DNA of 64,000 nt, taken from assembly GCA_963727015.1 (NCBI GenBank), contig CAVSEV010000001.1, forward strand, positions 1 to 64,000, read 5' to 3'. The translations under genes were made by a program, and so were the position numbers. The notes beneath the pieces were generated by a model, which was not told the DNA's origin, ran no database searches, and saw nothing but the letters and a program-made list of their open reading frames with translations. Of this stretch, positions 50,487 through 59,848 are shown piece after piece. The first letter of the stretch is position 1; every line of letters starts with the position of its first letter. This DNA comes from DATFVJ01 sp963727015. GTDB lineage: Bacteria; Actinomycetota; Actinomycetes; Streptosporangiales; Streptosporangiaceae.

Positions 50487-52043
50487 TTACAGCCGCCCGT
50501 CCGCCACGTCCTCGGCAATCTGGATCAGCGTGCGGGTGGCCGCGCCTGTCCCGCCCTTGGGGGTGTATCCGTAGGCGGCGCCCGTATTGAATGAGGGGCC
50601 GGCGATGTCCAGGTGTGCCCAGCGCGCGCCGTTCGGGACAAATTCACGGAGGAACACTCCGGCGACGAGCATGGCCGCGTTCTTATCCGGCGCCACGTTC
50701 GCGATGTCCGCCACGGTCGAGTCGAGCGACCTGCGGAGTTCATCGGGCAGCGGCATCGGCCACATCGTCTCTCCGGCCCGTGTCGCGGCGCCCACCACCG
50801 CTTCGCCTACAGCGTCGTCACTGGCCATCACGGCACTGACGCGATCGCCCAGGGCGACGATCTGGGCGCCGGTCAGCGTGGCTACGTCGACGAGCAACGC
50901 CGGTTCGTCGTCGGCGGCGCGGGCGAGGACGTCTGCGAGCACCAGCCGGCCCTCCGCGTCGGTGTTGAGTACTTCGACGGTTCTGCCGCCATAGATCATG
51001 AGCACATCGGACGGCCGCTGTGCCGTGCCGCTCGGCATGTTTTCCGCGAGCGGCAGATAGCCGACCACGCGCACGGCTGGCCGCAGCGCGGCGATTGCCT
51101 GCATGGCGCCGAGCACCGCCGCGGCCCCGCCCATGTCGGATTTCATGATCTCCATCGAGCCGGGCGGCTTGAGTGACAGCCCGCCGGAGTCGAAGGTAAT
51201 CCCCTTTCCGGCGAGCACCAAGGTTCGCTGCGCGGCCGGGTGGGTGTACTCGAGGCGCACGAGCCGCGGCGGGTTGACCGATCCCACGCCGACACCCAGA
51301 ATTCCGCCGTAGCCGTATTTGGTAAGTTCCTCGACCCCGAGCACTTCGGCGCTCAGCCCGCACGCCTCGGCCACCCGCTGCGCCTCCGCGGCCAGGTCTC
51401 CGGGCGTCAGGTCCACAGGCGCGGTATTGACCAGGTCGCGCACGAGCCCGATCGCGTCCGCGATTACCCGCGCTCGCTCGACACCCGCGACGGCGTCATC
51501 GCCGTTGACGAGCACGACTAGTTCGGGCTCGGGTGACCGGCCCTCGGTCCGGTACCTGCTGAACTGATATCCGCCGAGCAGCGCGCCGAGCGCGACGTCT
51601 GCCGCTTCCGTGTTGTCCCTGGCGGGCAGCGCGAAACCGATGCGCCGGTTACTTCTACTGTCCGCGCTGCCCGGATGCGCGCTCGCCGCGAGCGCGCGCA
51701 CCGCCGCGCCCGCCGCGCGCCTGAGCGCCTCGCGGCCCGGTAGCGCATCGCGTTTCTGGGCCTTCGACCCCAGCCCGACGACGGCGATGAGGGGAGCCTT
51801 AAGCCGGCCGCCGCTCGGCAGCTTGGTGACTTCCTCTGCCTTGCCCGTCGCGCCGAGCACGGCAAGGATGCTCGCGAGTTCGCCGCCGAGCGCCTCCGCC
51901 ACCTGCTCCGCGCCTGGCGCTAGACGTGGGCCGTCCTCGCCTTCGACGACGCCGATCACAAGGGCGTCGACGTCAACCGAACGGGGGGATGTGGACGCTG
52001 CCGAGATCGTCGCCGCGGCCCTTGAGATCGTCGTACTCACCAT
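50487..52043 (-). CDS. pepA: Leucyl aminopeptidase (M17)
   Basis: 518-aa zinc/manganese aminopeptidase, counterpart of mycobacterial PepB at the same relative place. Catalytic domain: VLAGKGITFDSGGLSLKPPG, MKSDMGGAAAVLGAMQAIAA, GYLPLAENMPSGTAQRPSDV and the M17 signature NTDAEGRLVLADVLARA, with metal ligands Lys, Asp and Glu in place; C-terminal HLDIAGPSFNTGAAYGYTPK. ATG 52043 (MVSTTISRAAA) is preferred; an ATG 14 codons upstream lies inside an inverted repeat. No strong ribosome site. Confidence 0.93.
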   Translation of the reverse strand: MVSTTISRAAATISAASTSPRSVDVDALVIGVVEGEDGPRLAPGAEQVAEALGGELASILAVLGATGKAEEVTKLPSGGRLKAPLIAVVGLGSKAQKRDALPGREALRRAAGAAVRALAASAHPGSADSRSNRRIGFALPARDNTEAADVALGALLGGYQFSRYRTEGRSPEPELVVLVNGDDAVAGVERARVIADAIGLVRDLVNTAPVDLTPGDLAAEAQRVAEACGLSAEVLGVEELTKYGYGGILGVGVGSVNPPRLVRLEYTHPAAQRTLVLAGKGITFDSGGLSLKPPGSMEIMKSDMGGAAAVLGAMQAIAALRPAVRVVGYLPLAENMPSGTAQRPSDVLMIYGGRTVEVLNTDAEGRLVLADVLARAADDEPALLVDVATLTGAQIVALGDRVSAVMASDDAVGEAVVGAATRAGETMWPMPLPDELRRSLDSTVADIANVAPDKNAAMLVAGVFLREFVPNGARWAHLDIAGPSFNTGAAYGYTPKGGTGAATRTLIQIAEDVADGRL

Positions 52044-52054
52044 GCCGATGTTAG

Positions 52055-52084
52055 TGCCCTGCGGCAGATGCCCAGCGCAGGGCA
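52055..52084. promoter_or_regulatory. Inverted repeat in the pepA leader
   Basis: TGCCCTGCG (52055-52063) and CGCAGGGCA (52076-52084), 9-bp arms around 12 nt, just before the pepA start. Could be an operator or an mRNA hairpin hiding an upstream ATG. Confidence 0.45.
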
Positions 52085-52177
52085 CCTACGGGCCACTGGC
52101 CCGCCTCAGGACGGCGATTGGCGCGGGCGCATCAGCCGTCGCTGCGCTGCGGTGCGCGGCCGGGTACGGAGCGTCCG

Positions 52178-52315
52178 GTAACGAGCGGGGGAGACTGGTA
52201 ACGAGCGGGGGAGCCTTGGTAACGAGCGGGGGAGCCTTGGTAACGAGCGGGGGAGCCTTGGTAACGAGCGGGGGGCCTTGGTAACGAGCGGGGGAGCCTG
52301 ATAACGAGCCAACGA
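52178..52315. repeat. About 20-bp tandem repeat, 6-7 units
   Basis: GGTAACGAGCGGGGGAGCCTT repeats with small changes between pepA and the PLP enzyme gene. Confidence 0.88.
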
Positions 52316-52373
52316 GGAATCGGTCCGATCGCGATAGCGCCACTCAGGGGTCGGCTCACACGCGGCATCCCCA

Positions 52374-53618
52374 TCAGCGGTTGGCTCCTCGCGCCATCAC
52401 ACGCCAGGTGTCCACCACTTTGCCCTCGCGCACTATGAGCAGTTCATCGGTGAGGTTGACGGCGGTGCAGACGTGGTTGGGGACCACCGCGACGATGTCG
52501 CCAAGCTCGGGTGCCGCGGAGCCCGGCGGAAGCACGACCGTCGCATGGTGCTCAGAGATAGCCACGATCCGTGCCTCCGGCCAGTTCAGTAGCCGGCCGA
52601 ATCCAGTGCTCCACGGCTGGCGATCCGCGCCGAGCACCTTGCTGCCAGCATCGAGGACGAACCGGCTGGACTCGTGGCGGCTCACCACGGTGGCCGCGGC
52701 GGCGAGCGCGATCTGATCGCCGCCGCAGACGCCGAGTTCCAGTTGCTGTGCGTCGTTGAAGACGTACACGCCGGGCCGCAGTTCGGTAAGCGGCGGCTCG
52801 GCGCGCAGTGCGGCTGTCGGCGTCGATCCGCCGCTGCGCTCAGCGCCAGTGCAGGCGCGGGCGTCGGCGCTGTGCTGCTCGGCGTCGTTGTTTTGCCGTG
52901 GGCTGTCAGCACTGCTATGCCGTCCCGCGCTGGCGGCGCCGCTGTCTTGCCGTGGGCTGTCGGCGTCGCCGTGCTGGCCCGCGTCCTCGGCACCGCCGCG
53001 CCCCGCTCTGCTGGCGGCCACGGCCTCGATCCCGGCCGCACGTAGCGCTACCGAGGCTGCGGCTAGCGCCGCAGCCTCGTCCTGCGCCGCCTGCGCACGG
53101 CCGCCGGGTGCGTAGCTGTGACCAGGGAACGTGAAGACTCCCGCGACAGGAAGGCCCGCTCGCGCCACGCCGATTGCCACCTCGCCGACCTGCTCCGGCC
53201 CTACTCCGGTCCGGTGATGCCCGCTATCCACCTCGATGAGGATCTCGGGGGGCTTGGGCAGCCTGGACAGCCGGGCCAGGCCTGCCGCAGCCTCGGTCGA
53301 CTCGACCGCCAGCCGGAGCCTGATCCGCTCGGCAAGCGCCTCGATGCGGACAAGCCGCGCTGCCGACGGCCATAGCGGATAGGCGATGAAGAGGTCGGTC
53401 ATACCGGCGCCTGCGAAATGTTCGGCCTCGCCGATCGTCGCCACAGTCAGGCCCACCGCGCCCAGGTCGAGCTGGCGCCGCCCGATCTCCGCCGTCTTGT
53501 GGGTCTTCGCGTGCGGGCGCAGACGCGTTCCTCGCCCTGCGGCCGAGCCTGCCATGTCCCGCAGATTTCGGTCCAGCCGTGCCTGGTCCACAACGAGCAC
53601 CGGTGTCGTGATTTCCAT
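52374..53618 (-). CDS. D-threonine aldolase / D-serine dehydratase-like PLP enzyme
   Basis: 414-aa fold-type III PLP enzyme. N-terminal alanine-racemase-like barrel: EITTPVLVVDQARLDRNLRD, the PLP Lys in RLRPHAKTHKTAEI, LIEVDSGHHRTGVGPEQVGE and GVFTFPGHSYAPG. C-terminal domain: ELRPGVYVFNDAQQLELGVC, FVLDAGSKVLGADR, SEHHATVV and the metal-binding His/Cys in VPNHVCTAVNLTDELLIV. About 65 low-complexity residues (AGQHGDADSPRQDSGAASAG...) are inserted just before GGSTPTA, where relatives read directly on; they come from a DNA repeat at about 52840-53010. ATG 53618 (or 53630) starts it. Substrate unknown: D-threonine, D-serine or 3-hydroxyaspartate are typical. Confidence 0.85.
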   Translation of the reverse strand: MEITTPVLVVDQARLDRNLRDMAGSAAGRGTRLRPHAKTHKTAEIGRRQLDLGAVGLTVATIGEAEHFAGAGMTDLFIAYPLWPSAARLVRIEALAERIRLRLAVESTEAAAGLARLSRLPKPPEILIEVDSGHHRTGVGPEQVGEVAIGVARAGLPVAGVFTFPGHSYAPGGRAQAAQDEAAALAAASVALRAAGIEAVAASRAGRGGAEDAGQHGDADSPRQDSGAASAGRHSSADSPRQNNDAEQHSADARACTGAERSGGSTPTAALRAEPPLTELRPGVYVFNDAQQLELGVCGGDQIALAAAATVVSRHESSRFVLDAGSKVLGADRQPWSTGFGRLLNWPEARIVAISEHHATVVLPPGSAAPELGDIVAVVPNHVCTAVNLTDELLIVREGKVVDTWRVMARGANR

Positions 53619-53951
53619 GGGCAGCAGCATCAGGGGATCCAGACGCCATCCGGCCGCGCTCGCGCCGCGCCTGTGAGCGCGGTCACGCCGCCGTAAGGAG
53701 CGGTCACGCCGCCGTAAGGAGCAGCCACATCGTCATAAGACGCGGTCACGCCGTGAGGCCCGGTCAGGTCCAGGACGCGAGCCAGCCCTACGCGGCGCGC
53801 CCCAACGAGGCGCGCCCCCACGGGGCCGGAGCGCCGACTCACGGCTTGGGCGGAACGGCCGAACTCGGTATTTGGCACCCACACCCCGCATCGGTTTATG
53901 GTGACCCGGCCATGGTGACCCGACGATACGCCAGCGCCGGGGACGCGGTGG
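53619..53951. other. Gap with short GGTCACGCCGCCGTAAGGAGC repeats
   Basis: Three or four degenerate 20-bp units near 53680-53760 (TCACGCCGCCGTAAGGAGC and variants). No supported gene. Confidence 0.55.
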
Positions 53952-54812
53952 TCACGCCGCCGCAATCACTATCAGGCACACGGTCATGGCTATCTCGGTG
54001 AGCGCACCGAGCACGTCACCTGTGATTCCGCCCAGCCTGCGCACGGCATGGCTGGCCAGCGGGAAAGAAACGGCAAGCCCTGCGATGATGCCCGCGGGCA
54101 GTAGCCAGCCATCTGACGGGGCGGCGAACAGCCAGCCGCAGAGCGCGGCCACGCCGAGTACGGCGGCGGTAATGAGCGCGGGTACCGTCGCAGGCAGCGT
54201 TCCAGCGACGAGTACGCCAAGCCCTTGTGGCCGGGCGGCCGGGACGCCCCGGCGGCACGCCCAGGTGATCGCCAGCCGGCCCGCCACGGTCGCGGCCACG
54301 ATCGCGGCGGCGCCGTGACCGGCCGCGGCCGTGCTGCCCACGGCGCCGGCCGAGCCGACTGTGCCGGCCGAGCCGACGATGCCGATCGCGCCCGTGGCCC
54401 CGCGAGACTGCGCCTGGGCGAGCGCGGCGACCTGAGCCAGCAGCGTGAGCACGAGTGTTGTTACGCCGAATGGCCCGATGTCCGGGCGCTTCATGATGTC
54501 GAGCGCCTGCGGCGCGGGCTTGCCGCTGCCCAGGCCGTCAGCGAGGTCGGCAAGGCCGTCCAGGTGCAGTCCGCGGGTCAGCAGCGCGAGGGTGGCGATG
54601 GCGAGCACGGCGGCGAGCAGTGGCCCGGTGTGCAGCAGGCGATCCGCTGCCACCAGCACCGCGGCCGCGGTCGCACCGAGGCCGAGCCCGACGGCAGGAG
54701 CCCAGGCCATCGCGGCCGCGGCGGTGTTTCTGCTGACCGTGCTGCCGGTGCGTCCCCATGACGGGAACACCGAAAGCAAGCTGATCGCGAGCCTGAGGCC
54801 GTCCCAGATCAT
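53952..54812 (-). CDS. cobS: Adenosylcobinamide-GDP ribazoletransferase
   Basis: 286-aa membrane enzyme of the last cobalamin step, joining adenosylcobinamide-GDP to alpha-ribazole. Family motif RGLHLDGLADLADGLGSG and IMKRPDIGPFGVTTLVLTLL; LAITWACRRGVPAARPQGLG and RRLGGITGDVLGALTEIAMT at the end. Six to eight hydrophobic segments. A short Gly/Ala/Val repeat (GSAGTVGSAGAVGSTAAAG) fills one loop. ATG 54812 (MIWDGLRLAISLLSVFP) matches homologues. No other cobalamin gene and no cobalamin riboswitch were found nearby. Confidence 0.92.
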   Translation of the reverse strand: MIWDGLRLAISLLSVFPSWGRTGSTVSRNTAAAAMAWAPAVGLGLGATAAAVLVAADRLLHTGPLLAAVLAIATLALLTRGLHLDGLADLADGLGSGKPAPQALDIMKRPDIGPFGVTTLVLTLLAQVAALAQAQSRGATGAIGIVGSAGTVGSAGAVGSTAAAGHGAAAIVAATVAGRLAITWACRRGVPAARPQGLGVLVAGTLPATVPALITAAVLGVAALCGWLFAAPSDGWLLPAGIIAGLAVSFPLASHAVRRLGGITGDVLGALTEIAMTVCLIVIAAA

Positions 54813-55202
54813 GTCCGACCAGCTTAGAGCGTCTTTGCGAACCCTCGCTCGCCGCGAGGGGCCCGGCACCCAGCGCCAGGAGCCGGCCGCGTCATGCGGT
54901 GGATGGCAAGGCAAGCAGGGATCAGCCGGGCGGCAGAGCCGGATCTACCCGTGACCGAGTCAACAGTGCTGGCCGGAGCGCCCGCCAACCCGACGGTGCA
55001 GCCGGCCGAAACCTGGGCGCCGGGCAGCAGAGCTTCGGGTATCGCAGGCAGTTCTTGCGGCTGCGCGGAACCGCGGAGCCAGCTGATTCGCGCGTCGCGG
55101 CGGCTGTGCGCCGCGGCAGCGCGCTGCCGCTCCTGCAATCCGATCCGCCTGTAGCCGGCCGCGCAGGTGAAACCTGGTCCCCTGACGGTGCAGGATGGAT
55201 CC
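54813..55202. other. Divergent promoter region of cobS and DUF5998 gene
   Basis: About 390 bp searched for a cobalamin riboswitch on the minus strand; none of the conserved blocks was recognised. No gene supported. Confidence 0.45.
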
Positions 55203-55793
55203 ATGAGGGATACCCGAGCTACGGCCGAGGACCTGCGTGCGTCAATCGAGCGCACCGGATACTACCCCGGCCTGGTCACCGACGCGGTCGCATCCGCGCT
55301 CGGATCCGAGCCGGTCATGGCCTACGTCGTGCACCACGACGCCATATTCGACCCCGCCATGGAAGTGCGCCGTCACATCACGGTGCTTGTGCTCACCCCG
55401 AGCAGGCTGATTTACAGCCACACCGACGAGCATCCCGCGGAGGAGAATGAGGCGCCGAGCGCCGAGACGAGCACTGAGGCCGTGCGGTTCTCAAGGATCC
55501 AGTCCGTCGCGATCACCCGCGTGGTGCCCGATCCTGCCTCGTATATAACAGGTGCGACGATGCCAACCGAAGTGGTGCTCACCATCGGGTGGAACGTGTT
55601 GTCGCACGTGGAACTCGAGCCGGCGCACTGCGGCGACGAGAACTGCGACGCCGACCACGGCTACACAGGTACCATCACGACAGACGACCTGACTCTACGG
55701 GTCAGCGAGGCCGCCGACGGCGCGGACGGTGTCACGCAAGTGCTCGCGTTCGCCGAGGCGCTTTCCTCGGCCACCGCCAGGCTGGGCGCCTGA
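55203..55793 (+). CDS. DUF5998 family protein
   Basis: 196-aa soluble protein common in actinomycetes. Blocks: LRASIERTGYYPGLVTDAVA, AYVVHHDAIFDPAMEVRRHI, TVLVLTPSRLIYSHTDEHPA, FSRIQSVAITRVVPDPASY, VVLTIGWNVLSHVELEPAHC and CGDENCDADHGYTGTITTDD. Cys/Asp/His clustering (HCGDENCDADHG) might bind a metal (inference). ATG 55203 starts the conserved protein. Together with the phosphatase-type gene 157 bp downstream it forms a pair often seen together. Function unknown. Confidence 0.82.
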   Translation: MRDTRATAEDLRASIERTGYYPGLVTDAVASALGSEPVMAYVVHHDAIFDPAMEVRRHITVLVLTPSRLIYSHTDEHPAEENEAPSAETSTEAVRFSRIQSVAITRVVPDPASYITGATMPTEVVLTIGWNVLSHVELEPAHCGDENCDADHGYTGTITTDDLTLRVSEAADGADGVTQVLAFAEALSSATARLGA

Positions 55794-55950
55794 CAGCCCA
55801 GCGCTGGCGACGCGATCAAACCCCACTCACGAGCAACCCGCATTCGAACGCCCGCGCCTTCGCATCGCACACCGCCGCTCCACCCCACGCATGCGGCGGT
55901 GGGACGATGATCAGGACGACGGCAGACGGCAGACGGAGGATTGCCCCCGC

Positions 55951-57093
55951 ATGACACACGAGCCGATGTCGCTTAACCCACCGCCCTACGGCAGCGGCAC
56001 ACTGCCGGACCTGGGCTGTTCCCTGCTCGCCTCGCTGCGCGTGCCCGGCGAGCCTGACGTGCTCGGCCTGCCGCGCGCCGACCGAGTGTGCCTGCTCGTC
56101 GTCGACGGCCTGGGCTGGGAACTGCTCCGTGAACACCAAGCGGCGGCGCCGTTCCTTTCCGAGCTCGCCGCAACGGGCGGGCCGATCTCGGCCGGCTTCC
56201 CCTCGACGACGGTGACAAGCCTGAGCTCGCTCGGCACCGGCCAGCCGCCTGGCACCCACGGCATGCTCGGTTACCAGGTGGCAATACCCGGTGAGGGCAA
56301 GCTGCTCAATGCCCTGCGCTGGGACCCTAAGGTCGACCCGGTCAGCTGGCAGCCCACGCCGACGATCTTTCAGCGCGCCACCGCGGCAGGGGTTAGCGCC
56401 AGCTACGTGGGCGCGACCTCGTTCCGTGGCAGCGGGTTCACCACCGCCTTCGCCCGCGGCGCCCGCTACCGCGGCGCGAACAGCCTCGGCGAGCTCGCCG
56501 CGGGGGCTCAGGAAGCGCTGCGTTCTGGCGCAGGCGACCGGAGCCTGGCGGTCGTGTATCACGGCCACCTTGACGGCACGGGGCACGCGCACGGGATCGC
56601 CTCTGACGCGTGGCGTTACGAGCTCGCCCACGTGGACAAGCTCGCCGAGCAACTGGCGACGGGCCTGCCCGAGGGTTCTGTGCTCCATGTGACAGCCGAT
56701 CATGGCATGGTGGACGTCGGGCATGACGACCGCGTGGACGTGGACGCCGTCCCCGCTCTGCGCGAAGGCGTGGCGCTGCTCGGCGGCGAGGCGAGAGCGC
56801 GGCATGTGTACGCAGAGCCAGGTGCCGCGGGCGACGTCCTCGCCGCTTGGCGTGAGCTGCTCGGTGACCGCGTCTGCGTGCTGTCAAGGGACGATGCGAT
56901 CGGGCACGGCTGGTTCGGCAAGGTGGTACCCGAGTTCGAGCCACGGATCGGTGACGTTGTCGCAGCTCCCTATGGCCCGACGGCGGTGGTAGCGACCAAG
57001 GCCGAGCCGCGAGAGTCCGCACTCGTTGGCATGCATGGCTCGCTGACCCAGGATGAGCAGCATGTGCCGCTGCTCACGCTCAGCACCACGTGA
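55951..57093 (+). CDS. Alkaline-phosphatase-superfamily nucleotide pyrophosphatase/phosphodiesterase
   Basis: 380-aa two-metal hydrolase. First metal Asp in VCLLVVDGLGWELL; nucleophile Thr in AGFPSTTVTSLSSLGTGQPP; second site in HGHLDGTGHAHGIASD; then HVTADHGMVDVGHDD with Asp-His; last His in SALVGMHGSLTQDEQHVPLL. No signal peptide, so cytoplasmic. GGAGG lies 14 nt before ATG 55951. Members cleave phosphodiester or pyrophosphate bonds; the natural substrate is not known. Confidence 0.88.
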   Translation: MTHEPMSLNPPPYGSGTLPDLGCSLLASLRVPGEPDVLGLPRADRVCLLVVDGLGWELLREHQAAAPFLSELAATGGPISAGFPSTTVTSLSSLGTGQPPGTHGMLGYQVAIPGEGKLLNALRWDPKVDPVSWQPTPTIFQRATAAGVSASYVGATSFRGSGFTTAFARGARYRGANSLGELAAGAQEALRSGAGDRSLAVVYHGHLDGTGHAHGIASDAWRYELAHVDKLAEQLATGLPEGSVLHVTADHGMVDVGHDDRVDVDAVPALREGVALLGGEARARHVYAEPGAAGDVLAAWRELLGDRVCVLSRDDAIGHGWFGKVVPEFEPRIGDVVAAPYGPTAVVATKAEPRESALVGMHGSLTQDEQHVPLLTLSTT

Positions 57094-57117
57094 CCGGGCG
57101 CACGAGCTGACGGGCGG

Positions 57118-58008
57118 GTGAACGTGAACATCGGCCCGCAGCCGCTGATCGTCGTGGCATCGCTGGCCCGTGCGCTGGTGCCATCGGCGCTGCCGCCACC
57201 TGTCGTGCTAGACGTGCGCTGGCGGCTCGGCGGTCCCCATGGCGCGGCGGGCTACCGCGGCGGCCACCTGCCTGGCGCGGTTTTCATCGACCTCGACGCC
57301 GAACTGTGCGGGCCGCCCGGGTCCGATGGCCGGCACCCGCTGCCGCCTGTGGCCAGCTTCCAGGCCGTAATGCGGCGTGCGGGGGTGAGTGCAGGCAGGC
57401 GGGTCGTCGTTTACGACGACACCGACGCGGCGGCGGCGGCCCGCGCGTGGTGGACGCTGCGATACTTCGGCCACGAAGCGGTCCAGGTGCTCGATGGCGG
57501 CTACCCGGCCTGGATCGCCGCGGGCCAGCCGGTGGAGTGTGGCGACCACCGCGCCGGGGCGGCGGGTACCGGGGCTGCCACCATTTCTGGGGGGGAATTC
57601 ACCGCGGCACCTGGCGGGATGGCCGTACTTGACGCGGGCGAGTCAGCCCGGGTGGCCCGCTCCGGCGTGCTGCTCGATGCGCGGGCGGCCGAGCGGTACC
57701 GGGGTGATGTAGAACCGGTCGATCCGGTGGCCGGGCACATCCCTGGTGCGGTGAGCGCATCCGCAGCCGCCAACGTGAGCGCGGACGGCCGCTTCAGGAG
57801 CCGGGCGGACCTGCGGGCGCGATTCGCCTCATTCGGCGCACGCGCGGGTTCGCCGGTGGGCGCTTACTGCGGCTCAGGCGTGACCGCCGCCCAGGAAGTG
57901 CTCGCACTGACACTGGCAGGATTGCCAGCCGCACTCTACGTCGGCTCCTGGTCGGAATGGGTCACCGATCCCGCGCGCCCGGTCGCCGTGGGCGCCGAGC
58001 CTGGCTGA
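57118..58008 (+). CDS. Thiosulfate/3-mercaptopyruvate sulfurtransferase (tandem rhodanese)
   Basis: 296-aa protein of two rhodanese domains. The N-terminal inactive one: VVLDVRWRLGGPHGAAGYRG, HLPGAVFIDLDAELCG, ARAWWTLRYFGHEAVQVLDG. The C-terminal active one: GVLLDARAAERYRGDVEPVD, GHIPGAVSASAAANVSADGR and the loop GAYCGSGVTAAQEVLALTLA with the persulfide Cys. The loop CGSGVT fits the MST group better than classic rhodanese (CRKGVT). GTG 57118 follows the previous gene by 24 nt, suggesting co-transcription. Confidence 0.92.
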   Translation: MNVNIGPQPLIVVASLARALVPSALPPPVVLDVRWRLGGPHGAAGYRGGHLPGAVFIDLDAELCGPPGSDGRHPLPPVASFQAVMRRAGVSAGRRVVVYDDTDAAAAARAWWTLRYFGHEAVQVLDGGYPAWIAAGQPVECGDHRAGAAGTGAATISGGEFTAAPGGMAVLDAGESARVARSGVLLDARAAERYRGDVEPVDPVAGHIPGAVSASAAANVSADGRFRSRADLRARFASFGARAGSPVGAYCGSGVTAAQEVLALTLAGLPAALYVGSWSEWVTDPARPVAVGAEPG

Positions 58009-58097
58009 AGCAGGCAGGGCGGCGGTGCGGTGCTCGGCCGAGCTGGCCACGCTGCTCAGCCACGCTGCTCAGCCACGCTGATGGCCCTGCGCCCTGG

Positions 58098-58149
58098 CAC
58101 ACGATGGCCCATCAGGTGCCACATGTGACACCTGATGGGCCATCGTGTG
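58098..58149. repeat. 52-bp nearly perfect palindrome
   Basis: CACACGATGGCCCATCAGGTG (58098-58118) is repeated inverted at 58129-58149; the centre CACATGTG is itself palindromic, with one mismatched pair between. It lies after the rhodanese gene. A 12-bp core (GATGGGCCATCG) recurs at 59387-59398. Preceded by three direct copies of GCCACGCTGCTCA at about 58043-58080. Confidence 0.85.
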
Positions 58150-58302
58150 TCACGCGCGGACGTGGCTGCGGCTGGCTGAGGACCTCCGGCTCAAGCCGTG
58201 CCCGCGCGCGCCGTCCTGGTAGCGGGTTAGCCTGCTTGAGGTCGCGGCGTCGACACCGCACGGGTGTGCGGCGGACCCATCGACCGGCTCTGGACGGGAG
58301 GA

Positions 58303-59306
58303 ATGATGGTTCTGCCAAAAAGACCGCTCGGTACCAGCGGCATGGACATCACCACTGTCGGGTTCGGCGCATGGGCGATCGGCGGTGGCGGCTGGCAATT
58401 CGCCTGGGGACAACAAGACGACAACGAGTCGATCGCGGGTATCAGGCACGCGGTCGAAGCGGGGATCAACTGGATTGACACCGCCGCTGTCTATGGGCTT
58501 GGCCATTCCGAGGAGGTCATTGCCGACGCGCTGGACGGCATCCCCGCAGCCGACCGTCCCTACGTGTGCACCAAGGTCGGCGTGAGCTGGGATCCTGCGG
58601 ACCGGGCGGCATCGACGCGCCGCCTGATGAATCCGGCCATCGTGCGGCGCGAGGCGGAATCCTCGCTACGCCGGCTGCGGGTCGACCGGATCGACCTGTA
58701 CCAGGTGCACTGGCCACCCCGCGATGACGGGACACCGATCGAGGAGTACTGGCAGGTGATGGCCGAACTGAAGGCGTCGGGCAAGGTGCGCGCCATCGGG
58801 CTGTCCAACCATGACGCGGCGCAGCTGCGGCAGGCGGAGGAGTCGCACATGTCGACTCGCTGCAGCCGCCATTCTCGGCGATCAACCGCCTTGCTGCCCC
58901 CGACATCGCCTGGGCGCACGCGCACGGAACCGGCGTTATCGTGTACTCGCCGATGCAGTCCGGCCTGCTCACTGGGGCGTTCTCCGCTGACAGGGTGGCA
59001 GCGCTGCCGGCCGACGACTGGCGCCGGACCCACCCGAACTTCACCACTGACCTGCCGGCCAACCTGGCGCTCGCCGACGCGCTCGCGCCGGTCGCGAGGC
59101 GCCACGGCGTGCCCGTCGCCGCGGTAGCCGTGGCCTGGGCGCTGGCGTGGCCGGGCGTCAGCGGTGCGATCGTCGGGGCAAGGCGGCCCAGCCAGGTGGA
59201 GGACTGGCTGCCTGCCGCCGCGCTGCAGCTCACCGACGCCGATCTGGACGAGATCGGCGCGGCCATCACGAGCACTGCAGCCGGCGAAGGCCCCGCACGC
59301 CCGTAG
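58303..59306 (+). pseudogene. Aldo/keto reductase with internal frameshift
   Basis: ATG 58303 behind GGGAGG. The first 180 residues are normal: PLGTSGMDITTVGFGAWAIG, GINWIDTAAVYGLGHSEEVI (catalytic Asp/Tyr), CTKVGVSW, DRIDLYQVHWPP and KVRAIGLSNHDAAQLRQAEE. Near 58836-58850 the frame breaks; the continuation HVDSLQPPFSAINRLAAPDI, YSPMQSGLLTGAF, AVAWALAWPGVSGAIVGARR and SQVEDWLPAAALQLTDADL lies one base off and ends at 59306. One base change would restore about 334 residues. Unless this is an error in the sequence, the enzyme is lost. Confidence 0.8.
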
Positions 59307-59848
59307 CCAGGGCCGGTTCATCGACTGCCGTTTCCTTGGGGGATCTGACCCACGAAGGGCCCAAGGGGGCCAATAGGCCCAGCGATGGGCCATCGATGGG
59401 GTCATGGTGGCTTGCCCGGCGCACCGGGTGGCGCGAAATTGGCGGCACAAGCGTGGTGATCGCCTCGATGAGCGTGGCATTGCTCACCGGTTGCAGGCGA
59501 GGTGCCGCCGAAGTTTAGCCGACGGGATCGCTCAACTGTGGACACGGTCTAACAGATGTGCTACAAGATGAACGTTTGATGTCCCGGTAGACCCAGCGCC
59601 ATAGAGGCCCGGTGCCGCAGAGGCCCGGTGCCGCAGAGGCCCGGTGCCGCAGAGACCCGGTGCCGCAGAGACCCAGTGCCAGAGACCCAGTGCCAGAGAC
59701 CCAGTGCCAGAGACCCAGTGCCGGTGGAGACAACCATGCGCCCCGCTGACGACCCGCCTGGCCGCAGAGGGATGTCGCTGGGCCCGGAGACCTGCCGCAG
59801 GGTCACCGCGATCTGCCGCACACCGCGCCGGGGCCGCGCGGGCACGCC
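59307..59848. repeat. Gap with 14-bp GTGCCGCAGAGGCCCG / GTGCCAGAGACCCA repeats
   Basis: Tandem array at about 59600-59722 changing stepwise from GGTGCCGCAGAGGCCC to AGTGCCAGAGACCC units. The rest (59307-59600) contains GATGGGCCATCGATGGGG, which resembles the nearby palindrome, and no supported gene. Confidence 0.75.

Noticed and set aside
54813..55202. Possible cobalamin riboswitch in front of cobS
   Set aside because: None of the conserved B12-box blocks could be found on the minus strand; only unspecific GC-rich sequence is present.
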